From an uncultured Methylophaga sp. (GTDB taxonomy: Bacteria > Pseudomonadota > Gammaproteobacteria > Nitrosococcales > Methylophagaceae): a stretch of 8,742 nt of DNA. This document shows, one piece after another, positions 1 through 6,047 of the stretch. The notes below the pieces were generated by a model that searched no databases, was not told the DNA's origin, and saw only the letters and a program-made list of their open reading frames with translations. Both the position numbers and the translations under genes were made by a program. The DNA lies in assembly GCA_946885755.1 (NCBI GenBank), contig CAMPHB010000037.1:1-8742 (forward strand). The letters are read 5' to 3'. Position 1 is the first letter of the stretch, and each line of letters begins with the position of its first letter.

Positions 1-158
1 CGATGCAGATTGAATCAGGGCAGGTGGCGATTAATGGTATTGTCAAAACCGATCCGAGATTGCCCAGTGGCGGGATTAAAGGCTCTGGTTATGGCCGTGA
101 GCTCGGCCCGCATGGCATTAGAGAGTTCGTTAATGCTAAACAGATCTGGATTAAGTGA
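1..158 (+). CDS. NAD(P)-dependent aldehyde dehydrogenase, C-terminal end (succinate-semialdehyde dehydrogenase-like), partial
   Basis: Only the last 51 codons are in the window, read from base 3 to the TGA at 156-158; the 5' end lies upstream. The fragment carries the conserved aldehyde dehydrogenase C-terminal signature, P-S-G-G-I-K-G-S-G-Y-G-R-E-L-G, followed by a G-I-R-E-F-V-N tail that ends in W-I-K. This region belongs to the catalytic/oligomerisation part of the fold. The D-P-R-L-P lead-in and E-F-x-N tail resemble Sad/YneI-type succinate-semialdehyde dehydrogenases, which oxidise succinate semialdehyde to succinate in the cytoplasm. The catalytic Cys and Glu are not in view, so substrate assignment is by resemblance of the tail only. 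The gene is followed by its own terminator and looks functionally unrelated to the envelope genes downstream. Confidence 0.88.
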   Translation, partial: MQIESGQVAINGIVKTDPRLPSGGIKGSGYGRELGPHGIREFVNAKQIWIK

Positions 159-214
159 CTCATAATCTTAAGATTTAAAATTAAACTTCTGGTAGTAGAC
201 TAATAAAAACAAGA

Positions 215-245
215 GGTTAGCCGATTTTTGGCAGGCCGTTTTTTT
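215..245 (+). terminator. Rho-independent terminator after the aldehyde dehydrogenase
   Basis: The arms GGTTAGCC (215-222) and GGCAGGCC (230-237) can form an 8-position stem with one A-A mismatch and two G-U pairs around a 7-nt loop. The stem is followed by G and seven T residues (239-245). It lies 57 bp after the stop codon at 158. The stem is imperfect, so strength is uncertain, but position and U-tract are typical. Confidence 0.6.
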
Positions 246-379
246 ATACTTGAGGCTTTTTGCGGGGATTAGATCATGCGGTGTTTAATATTACTCGAGC
301 AGACAAATTAACGGCTGAAAGTTGTTCAATTACTTAGTTACAATTCGAACTGCAAAATTAACCATTCGATTATGTTAGT

Positions 380-410
380 TTGACAGCTCAGTTTTAAACC
401 GGTTTTTAAC
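380..410 (+). promoter_or_regulatory. Possible promoter directly abutting the VTT gene start
   Basis: A perfect -35 hexamer TTGACA sits at 380-385. An AT-rich -10 candidate (TTTTAA, 404-409) lies 18 bp downstream. A 10-bp palindrome AAACCGGTTT (396-405) lies between the two and overlaps the -10 candidate. If this promoter is used, transcription would begin within a few bases of the ATG at 413, giving a leaderless or near-leaderless mRNA. The -10 match is poor, so this is a candidate only. Confidence 0.3.
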
Positions 411-412
411 AG

Positions 413-1090
413 ATGCCTCATGCAATAAAACAAACCTTGCTGGTATTCACTTTGTTGCTGGTGATGACAATCTTCTGGCGTTATCTGGTTGATGCGGGCT
501 ACTTAAATGAAGCTGCATTACTGCAACATACCGTGTACATAAGACAGTTTGAGTATTCTCTGTGGAGTTTGCTTGGTATCAGTTTACTGTATGTGGTGTT
601 GCTGGCGGTTATGTTCCCACTGACTATTCTGGTGGTCACAACCGGTATGCTTTTTAGCACGGAATGGGCAATGCTTTGCGCCACGCTGGGGGCATTAAGC
701 TCTTCAGCAGCGGGTTATGTTGTTGGTCATTGGCTTGGCCGCGAAACCATCGAAAAGCATGGTGGTAAAACGGTTCGCAGGGCTGAACAGTATATCCAGA
801 ACAATAGTTTTAATAGCATGGTACTGATTAATTTGTTGCCCGTTGCACCCTTTACCATGACCAACATGCTCGCCGGCGCCTTCCGGCTTGATTTCCCGCG
901 CTATATGCTCGGCTCGGCCGTTGGCATAATCCCCGGTTTGTTGATTGTGATCGCCTTTGGCGGTCAGTTGGGCAAGCTGATGGTTGCAGGTGAAAATGGA
1001 CTGTCATTGTCAGCCATCGTTATTGCGATTTCACTGATTTTTTTACTGGTAGGTTTGCTGGTGTATTTGCACAAACGCTTAAATCGTTAA
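413..1090 (+). CDS. VTT-domain (TVP38/TMEM64, SNARE-associated) integral membrane protein
   Basis: A 225-residue inner-membrane protein of the DedA/VTT superfamily. The family is associated with lipid or undecaprenyl-phosphate movement across membranes; the substrate here is unknown. Hydrophobic segments lie at about 7-25, 50-75, 84-106, 136-155, 165-185 and 198-219. The core VTT signature is visible: F-P-L-T (69-72) before a G-M-L-F, then G-x-x-L-G-R (about 105-110), then L-P-V-A-P-F-T-M-T-N with G155 as the re-entrant loop. The Arg that normally precedes this L-P-x-x-P-F motif is Asn140 here. Length is normal for the family. An in-frame TAA at 407-409 makes 413 the earliest start, and no Shine-Dalgarno is visible before it. 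The next Met (residue 18) would remove most of the first membrane segment, so 413 is preferred. The gene converges on the glycosyltransferase fusion with a 16-bp gap and no obvious terminator between them. Confidence 0.85.
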   Translation: MPHAIKQTLLVFTLLLVMTIFWRYLVDAGYLNEAALLQHTVYIRQFEYSLWSLLGISLLYVVLLAVMFPLTILVVTTGMLFSTEWAMLCATLGALSSSAAGYVVGHWLGRETIEKHGGKTVRRAEQYIQNNSFNSMVLINLLPVAPFTMTNMLAGAFRLDFPRYMLGSAVGIIPGLLIVIAFGGQLGKLMVAGENGLSLSAIVIAISLIFLLVGLLVYLHKRLNR

Positions 1091-1106
1091 GCAAAGTAAA
1101 CCCGCA

Positions 1107-3329
1107 TCAATCTGATGGCTGGTGATAGCTCGCCAATACTTCGCTATAAAATTTATCAATATTTTGAGCAAAAACGGCACTGTCATGCTGGCGTGCAAAT
1201 TCGACTGCCTGCGTTGAAAGCGTTTCACGTAAAGCCGCGTCTTCAATGAGCCGTTTAAGTTTGCTATTCCACGCTTCAATATCATCCAGCGTTTTGAAAC
1301 CTGTTTGACCTTCCACAATGACGTCATCAATACCACTCGAACGGATGGCAACCACCGGCAGGCCAGCTGACATAGCCTCTAAAATCACCATGCCTTGTGT
1401 TTCTGATTTTGAGGCAAATACGAAGATGTCTGCCATTTGATAATAGGCGGGGATATTCTCCGGTGAAACAGCGCCAATAAGCCGGATGATTTTTTGCAGA
1501 CCTTTCTCGGCAATCCGGTTTTCCAGATATGGGCGATCGTCGCCTTCACCGGCAATTAACAGCCGAACTTGCTGTTGCGTTTGCTGATCCAGACTGGCAA
1601 TGGCATCAATAAGAAACTTCACATTTTTTTCTTTGCCCAGCCTTGAAACACTGATCAACACCAAATGTTTCTGATCAATACCAAACTGTTGTTTTAATGC
1701 TTGCGGTGTCAGTTTGTGCGGGTCATTAAAACCCGCGAAATCAACCCCACTGGGCTGTACACAAATACGGCTTTTCACACCCACCAGCCGTAAATATTCT
1801 TCGGTCGAGTAGGTGGGCACCACCACACCATCACATTTATTACAAAAGCGACGAATGATTAAATGGGAGATAACATTGCGAAATAAGGCGCCGGGTAGTG
1901 GCACATAATGCGCGTACATTTCGAGTCTGGTGTGGTAGGTATAAATAACCGGACACTGATGCCTTTTGCCCAGCCATAACCCCAAAGATCCGAGCCAGAA
2001 GGGGTGGTGCACATGGACCAGATCAGGTTGCTGCTGTTTAAAGGATTTTCTGATCCTCGTCTGAAACGGGTTGGTCAGCCGGAACTCACCTTTGCTGCCA
2101 AAGGCAAACAAGGTTTTCACCCGGGTGCATGATGAATCCGAGTGTTTCTCGCCACTGTAATCCGGGGCGAAGATATGTACCTGGTGTCCGCGGTCTCGTA
2201 AGCCTTTTGCCAGCCAGTCGATAGAAATAGTGACGCCGGAAATAAAAGGGAAGAAATTATTGGTAAAAAAGGCAATGCGTTTGGGTTTATCCCGATATTT
2301 TGAATCATCAATGCTGAAGTGGGTATAAAAGTCGCGGTCTTCGTAGATGACCTCACGCAACTTGAGCCCTATCAGCACCAATAAACTGATAACGACTAAA
2401 AACCGTGTAAAACTGACATAAAAGAATGTATAGGTTGCTGACCAGATACTCGTTAAAGTCCGCTGCCAGGAGGACTGACTGATCTGCGGCATTACCGGCG
2501 TGATGCTGACCTCATCGGCCGACACGTTCACCTTCACAAAATGATGATAACTGTTCTTGTCATCAACAATTACGCCACCGGCACCGCCCGTTGTTATATA
2601 ACGAACGCCATCAATCGTTTGGTCGGCATACAGCGCCAGATTCGCAGAAAAAACCAAATCAACGTGATGTTTGCGTAGTAATTGATGCAGTTCGCGTCCT
2701 ATCTCTTCATCATTGAAATAGTTGTCATCTGCAAAAGCCGAGCTGTTTTCCAGTTTGGGATGAATCGGTAAACCCAGAAAAACAAAGCGGTTTTGTGCCG
2801 AGGATTGGCTCAATTCTTGATTAAGCCACTGCATTTGCCATTCATAAGGGGTATTGCCGGTATTATCGAGAAAAATAAACTGATTGTTATTAGCGGTGAA
2901 AGAAAAAAACGGTGGGCCAAAGTGCTCAAAGAAACGAAAATCACCAAAATCACTGTCTTCGTTTTCACCATAAGTCAGCAACCAGGGCATTTGCAGCCCT
3001 TCGAGCATTTTAATGAGGGAGCGATAATTCTCTTCCGCTCCATCACTGACCGCATTACCCGCTGAAATGAGAAATGCTGCTTCAGACTGGTTCAGTCTGG
3101 GGATAAATTGCTTCTGAAAAATGCTCGAAGAGTTATTAATATTACCAACCACAACAAACTCAAATTGTGTTTTATCCTTCAGGGCTGTCTGAATAGCCTC
3201 TATTTTGGATAAGTGCAGGGAAGCATATTGGGTTTCGGAAAAGTTCAAATACAACTGATAGCCGACCAGCAAAGCGATCAAGGTGGCATTGAGGTAGTAA
3301 ACAATCTTTAGTTTGGTTTTTCTGAGCAT
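1107..3329 (-). CDS. Membrane-anchored fusion: degenerate periplasmic metallophosphoesterase-like domain + cytoplasmic GT4 glycosyltransferase
   Basis: 740 residues. A basic N-terminus (R3-K9) precedes TM1 (about 10-28). Residues about 55-285 follow the calcineurin/purple-acid-phosphatase block order, including W-L-N-Q-E-L (168-173) and Y-I-T-T-G-G-A-G-G (244-252). TM2 (about 304-323) is followed by basic residues, which puts the first domain in the periplasm and the rest in the cytoplasm. Residues about 350-735 are a GT4 (GT-B fold) glycosyltransferase. It shows an N-terminal acceptor domain with F-x-x-x-x-x-P-F-x-x-G-V (355-366) and Y-T-Y-H-T (463-467). The donor domain has S-R-L-G-K-E-K-N (562-569), G-E-G-D (594-597) and an intact E-x7-E pair (E643/E651). 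The acceptor domain resembles diacylglycerol glucosyltransferases and relatives, so a lipid acceptor is plausible but inferred. The phosphoesterase domain has lost its metal ligands, so it is probably not a hydrolase. The start is ATG at 3329 with a weak ribosome site; no better in-frame start is evident because residues 1-9 form the cytoplasmic anchor. Confidence 0.88.
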   Translation of the reverse strand: MLRKTKLKIVYYLNATLIALLVGYQLYLNFSETQYASLHLSKIEAIQTALKDKTQFEFVVVGNINNSSSIFQKQFIPRLNQSEAAFLISAGNAVSDGAEENYRSLIKMLEGLQMPWLLTYGENEDSDFGDFRFFEHFGPPFFSFTANNNQFIFLDNTGNTPYEWQMQWLNQELSQSSAQNRFVFLGLPIHPKLENSSAFADDNYFNDEEIGRELHQLLRKHHVDLVFSANLALYADQTIDGVRYITTGGAGGVIVDDKNSYHHFVKVNVSADEVSITPVMPQISQSSWQRTLTSIWSATYTFFYVSFTRFLVVISLLVLIGLKLREVIYEDRDFYTHFSIDDSKYRDKPKRIAFFTNNFFPFISGVTISIDWLAKGLRDRGHQVHIFAPDYSGEKHSDSSCTRVKTLFAFGSKGEFRLTNPFQTRIRKSFKQQQPDLVHVHHPFWLGSLGLWLGKRHQCPVIYTYHTRLEMYAHYVPLPGALFRNVISHLIIRRFCNKCDGVVVPTYSTEEYLRLVGVKSRICVQPSGVDFAGFNDPHKLTPQALKQQFGIDQKHLVLISVSRLGKEKNVKFLIDAIASLDQQTQQQVRLLIAGEGDDRPYLENRIAEKGLQKIIRLIGAVSPENIPAYYQMADIFVFASKSETQGMVILEAMSAGLPVVAIRSSGIDDVIVEGQTGFKTLDDIEAWNSKLKRLIEDAALRETLSTQAVEFARQHDSAVFAQNIDKFYSEVLASYHQPSD

Positions 3330-3550
3330 TTAGTTTGGTCAGGGTATGAGCTTCGAAATAAACACAGAATATCAGGCTAAGAGGTTAATGCCGTTGATTG
3401 ATCTCATAGTTGAACGGAATAAGACAAAATAGCAATTATCCAAGTCGTGGCGACTGCAATGGTTGCTGCACAATATTTATATTTTCTTGATATTTTTTCG
3501 ATAAAAACCTCATCTTTGTTAAGGCATACTCAGCTGATAAAACAATCACA

Positions 3551-3572
3551 TTGATGTCATGTATCAAATGAC
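3551..3572. repeat. Nested inverted repeats, operator-like
   Basis: TTGAT (3551-3555) and ATCAA (3563-3567) form a perfect inverted repeat with a 7-bp spacer. A second repeat, GTCAT (3556-3560) and ATGAC (3568-3572), is interleaved with it, also with a 7-bp spacer. The 17-bp dyads are the size of a dimeric transcription-factor site and lie about 90-110 bp before the response regulator start. Short arms could occur by chance in AT-rich DNA. Confidence 0.35.
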
Positions 3573-3604
3573 CGTCTACTTAATTACTAGGGGATATACA
3601 GCCA

Positions 3605-3642
3605 AAATACAGGATCATTGAGGTCCAGTATTTAACTACTGG
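3605..3642. repeat. Overlapping inverted repeats sharing a central arm, just upstream of the response regulator
   Basis: Arm A, AAATACAGGA (3605-3614), is complementary to arm B, TCCAGTATTT (3624-3633), except for one central A/A mismatch. Part of arm B, CCAGTA (3625-3630), is also perfectly complementary to arm C, TACTGG (3637-3642), across a 6-bp spacer. Arm B can therefore pair with A or with C but not both. The cluster ends 19 bp before the ATG at 3662, so it may be an operator with three half-sites or a switchable hairpin in the mRNA leader. Confidence 0.45.
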
Positions 3643-3661
3643 CAGGCATAATCACTAAGTT

Positions 3662-4369
3662 ATGAATACTTCAGTACTGAATATTTTGATTGTCGAAGAT
3701 CAGGTTGCACTTGCTGAGAATCTGTTCGAATTTTTTGAGGACAGCCACTTTGCGCTCGATTTTGCAGCAGATGGTTTAACGGCATTGCATTTGCTGGCAA
3801 CCAATGAGTATGACGTGATTGTACTCGACATCATGTTACCGGGATTGTCCGGTTATGAAATATGCCGTCGAGTTCGTCAGGATTTAAAGAAAAATACACC
3901 CATCATTATGGTAACGGCGAAAGGCACATTGCCTGATAAAGAAGAGGGTTTTGGCGTCGGCGCTGACGATTATTTGGTTAAACCATTTGATCTTAGAGAA
4001 TTGCAACTCCGGATCGAAGCGCTCTCCCGCCGACAATTTACAAATAGTTCGGTGAAAAAGGTTGGAAGCCTCAACTTTGATCCTGGTCGGCTTATGTTGC
4101 GTTATGGCGAAGTCGCCAGCGTCGAACTGAGCGGGATCGCCGCTAAAATTATCGAATCTTTGTTTGATGCTTACCCCAGATATTTATCACACGAAATTTT
4201 AGCTGAGCAGATTTGGGGCAGCCCTGATATAGAAACACAAACGCTGCGAACTCATATCTATAACTTGAGGCAAATCCTGCAAAAATCCCTCGGTTTTAAT
4301 CTTGTAAAAACTATGCATGGCAGAGGCTATCGACTGCAAACACCAGAAGAATCGGGTAGTGCTGAATGA
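3662..4369 (+). CDS. OmpR/PhoB-family response regulator
   Basis: 235 residues, the usual length for an OmpR-type regulator. The receiver domain (about 6-122) shows the acidic pair E12-D13, phospho-acceptor D56 in V-L-D-I-M-L-P-G, T85 in M-V-T-A-K, and K107 in V-K-P-F-D. A winged-helix DNA-binding domain (about 133-227) ends with R-T-H-I-Y-N-L-R and H-G-R-G-Y-R-L, the recognition helix and wing typical of the family. All residues needed for phosphorylation are present. The start is the first ATG after an in-frame TAA at 3656-3658. The nearest purine-rich stretch (GGCAGG, 3641-3646) is 15 bp away, so the ribosome site is weak. The gene overlaps the kinase gene by 4 bp (ATGA), which implies translational coupling and a cognate pair. 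It leads an operon with dgkA and a phosphoglycerol transferase, so envelope lipid metabolism is its likely output. Confidence 0.95.
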   Translation: MNTSVLNILIVEDQVALAENLFEFFEDSHFALDFAADGLTALHLLATNEYDVIVLDIMLPGLSGYEICRRVRQDLKKNTPIIMVTAKGTLPDKEEGFGVGADDYLVKPFDLRELQLRIEALSRRQFTNSSVKKVGSLNFDPGRLMLRYGEVASVELSGIAAKIIESLFDAYPRYLSHEILAEQIWGSPDIETQTLRTHIYNLRQILQKSLGFNLVKTMHGRGYRLQTPEESGSAE

Positions 4370-5643
4370 GCATGTCTCTGGCAACGCGTATTTATCGGAC
4401 CATTTTTGCGGTCAGTTTTCTGACCATCATTTTGACACTCATCATTATCGAGTTTATCTATGAGGATATGGAGGCTACGATTTTAGAAGTAGAACTCGGT
4501 AACGAGTTTGACTTTTATAGCCGAAAAATCAGTGAGCCCGACTTTGAAATTTGGCGCACAGCCAATGTGACGGTTGCATTTGTCGGCGCCCGGCAATCAG
4601 CATCGCCACCATTACCAAAACACTTCCATGGTATTAAAGCCCCTGCCTCAGAAGAAATAGACTTTGAAGACAGCCACTTTTTAGTACTGGCCAGGCATGT
4701 TGCGCATCCCCAAGGGACTTTGTTTATTTCTCAAGACATTACCGCGATGGAAGAGCGTGAAATTTTTTTCCAGCTATCCATGCTCGGGCTGGTACTTGTG
4801 ATGACCTTTATCGGTTTTGTTTTGTCACGTCTGGGCGCCAAAAAACTGGTTAAACCCTTACAAAAACTGACACATGCCATACAGAAAACGACGCCTGGCA
4901 AAAGCATGCAACGACTGGAAAATGATTACATTGAGCATGAATACAACAACATCGCCAATGCCTTTAATCGTTTTTTAGATGCAATGGAAGATTTTGTGCA
5001 GCGTGAAAATATGTTTATCAAAACCGCCAGCCATGAGCTTCGCACACCAATTGCCATCTTATCCGGTGCGCTTGATGTGATTGAAAAACGTCAGCAATTA
5101 TCCGCGGCGGATAAACAGACGATGAGGCGTATCCGGCAAACCGTAAATAACATGCAGGTAGAGGTGAATACGCTGTTAGCCTTGCTTCGTAATGAACAGC
5201 CCGGAAGTGATTCGCAAATCTCTTTAGGCATGCTTATTCAGGATGCCAACGAGGAAATCCAAAACGAAATGCCAATAGCGGCTGAGCGGCTGAATCATCT
5301 TGAATCAAACTATGACGAGCAGCTTGTGCATACTCATCGCTCACTCGTGAGAATGCTGCTACGCAACTTGCTGCATAACGCGCTTCAGCATACCCATGGC
5401 GAAGTATGCATTCAGTCAAGTGACAGCGTTATCAAGGTTACGGATTTTGGCAGTGGTTTGCCGTCAGATATTCACCAACGCTTAACAAGTCACCCCAATG
5501 AGCAGCCACTGCATTCTCAGGAAACACGTTTTGGCCTGCTGATCGCACAGATGATCAGTGAAAAACTCAATCTGAAACTAAGTGTCGCCCAGTCAGACAC
5601 TGGCGGTACCACTATCGAGATTAATTTCACCTCGAAGATATAA
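4366..5643 (+). CDS. Sensor histidine kinase, membrane-bound, partner of the upstream response regulator
   Basis: 425 residues. TM1 at about 12-31 and TM2 at about 136-154 flank a periplasmic sensor of about 105 residues that I do not recognise. A HAMP-like linker follows (about 155-210, with V-K-P-L-Q-K-L), then a HisKA dimerisation domain whose phospho-acceptor is H223 in A-S-H-E-L-R-T-P. The catalytic domain has an N-box (R-N-L-L-H-N-A-L, N334/N338) and a G1 box (D360-F-G-S-G-L-P). After G1 the ATP lid is short, there is no recognisable F-box, and the usual G-x-G second box is reduced to R-F-G-L-L (G390). The gene starts inside the response regulator's stop codon (ATGA at 4366-4369); a second ATG at 4372 is an alternative two codons later. 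dgkA begins 5 bp after its stop. The stimulus is unknown; a periplasmic or membrane-lipid signal would fit the neighbours. Confidence 0.94.
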   Translation: MSMSLATRIYRTIFAVSFLTIILTLIIIEFIYEDMEATILEVELGNEFDFYSRKISEPDFEIWRTANVTVAFVGARQSASPPLPKHFHGIKAPASEEIDFEDSHFLVLARHVAHPQGTLFISQDITAMEEREIFFQLSMLGLVLVMTFIGFVLSRLGAKKLVKPLQKLTHAIQKTTPGKSMQRLENDYIEHEYNNIANAFNRFLDAMEDFVQRENMFIKTASHELRTPIAILSGALDVIEKRQQLSAADKQTMRRIRQTVNNMQVEVNTLLALLRNEQPGSDSQISLGMLIQDANEEIQNEMPIAAERLNHLESNYDEQLVHTHRSLVRMLLRNLLHNALQHTHGEVCIQSSDSVIKVTDFGSGLPSDIHQRLTSHPNEQPLHSQETRFGLLIAQMISEKLNLKLSVAQSDTGGTTIEINFTSKI

Positions 5644-5648
5644 ATCAC

Positions 5649-6026
5649 ATGACGGCAACATTTGAAAAACGTACCGGTATCAACCGGCTGGTATTTGCGA
5701 CCTACTATTCGCTGCGAGGGCTATGTTCATGCGTGCGTTATGAATCAGCATTCAGACAAGAACTGGTTATTTTTCTGCTGTTGTTACCGGTGGTGTTTAT
5801 GGTCGGCTTTACTGCAATTGAGCGACTGGCATTGATCGGGGTGATGGTGGCTGTAATGGTCGTTGAGGCTATCAACTCCGCCATTGAGTGCACGCTCGAC
5901 AGGATCAGCACTGAATTGCATCCACTGGCTGGTCGAGCCAAAGACTATGGTTCTCTCGCGGTGTTCATGACGCTGTTGGTCGCTTTGGCCACTTGGCTGG
6001 TCCTTTTATGGCCAAAATTTGCTTAG
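5649..6026 (+). CDS. dgkA: Diacylglycerol kinase (DgkA, prokaryotic trimeric type)
   Basis: 125 residues with three membrane segments (about 40-55, 58-78, 102-121), close in length and pattern to E. coli DgkA. It phosphorylates diacylglycerol to phosphatidic acid with ATP at the inner membrane. The surface amphipathic region has E32 in E-S-A-F-R-Q-E. The catalytic stretch V-E-A-I-N-S-A-I-E gives E73, N76 and E80, matching E. coli E69, N72 and E76. It is followed by G-R-A-K-D with K98 and D99 (E. coli K94/D95), so all active-site residues are present. It is placed 5 bp after the kinase gene and 21 bp before the phosphoglycerol transferase. In other bacteria, recycling of the diacylglycerol released by such transferases is the established role of DgkA, and the operon order supports the same role here. 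Confidence 0.96.
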   Translation: MTATFEKRTGINRLVFATYYSLRGLCSCVRYESAFRQELVIFLLLLPVVFMVGFTAIERLALIGVMVAVMVVEAINSAIECTLDRISTELHPLAGRAKDYGSLAVFMTLLVALATWLVLLWPKFA

Positions 6027-6047
6027 TTAACTGAAATCACAATACCA

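Larger units (their letters stand above)
3330..3661. promoter_or_regulatory. Divergent intergenic region between the glycosyltransferase fusion and the two-component operon
   Basis: 332 bp without a convincing gene on either strand. It must hold the promoters of both divergent transcripts. The middle (about 3420-3545) is AT-rich, with T-tracts around 3480-3500. I could not pick convincing -35/-10 pairs with proper spacing. The right-hand half contains two inverted-repeat clusters (3551-3572 and 3605-3642), annotated separately. A shared control region would let the response regulator control its own operon and the glycosyltransferase, but that is inference. Confidence 0.6.

Noticed and set aside
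1079..1351. Overlapping reading frames on both strands inside the larger genes (for example 1079-1351, 2793-3065, 6083-6403, 7152-7442)
   Set aside because: They lie entirely or almost entirely within well-supported genes in other frames, their products have no recognisable features, and they have no promoter or ribosome-site support.
1107..3329. A fused PlcP-Agt pair, the phosphate-starvation lipid-remodelling phospholipase C plus glycosyltransferase
   Set aside because: The pairing of a metallophosphoesterase with a GT4 domain is suggestive, but the phosphoesterase here is flanked by TM segments, placed in the periplasm, and lacks its metal ligands, so it cannot act as PlcP.
3554..3576. 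A PhoB (pho) box
   Set aside because: TGTCAT occurs at 3555-3560, but there is no second direct TGTCA copy at 11-bp spacing; the sequence is better described as inverted repeats.
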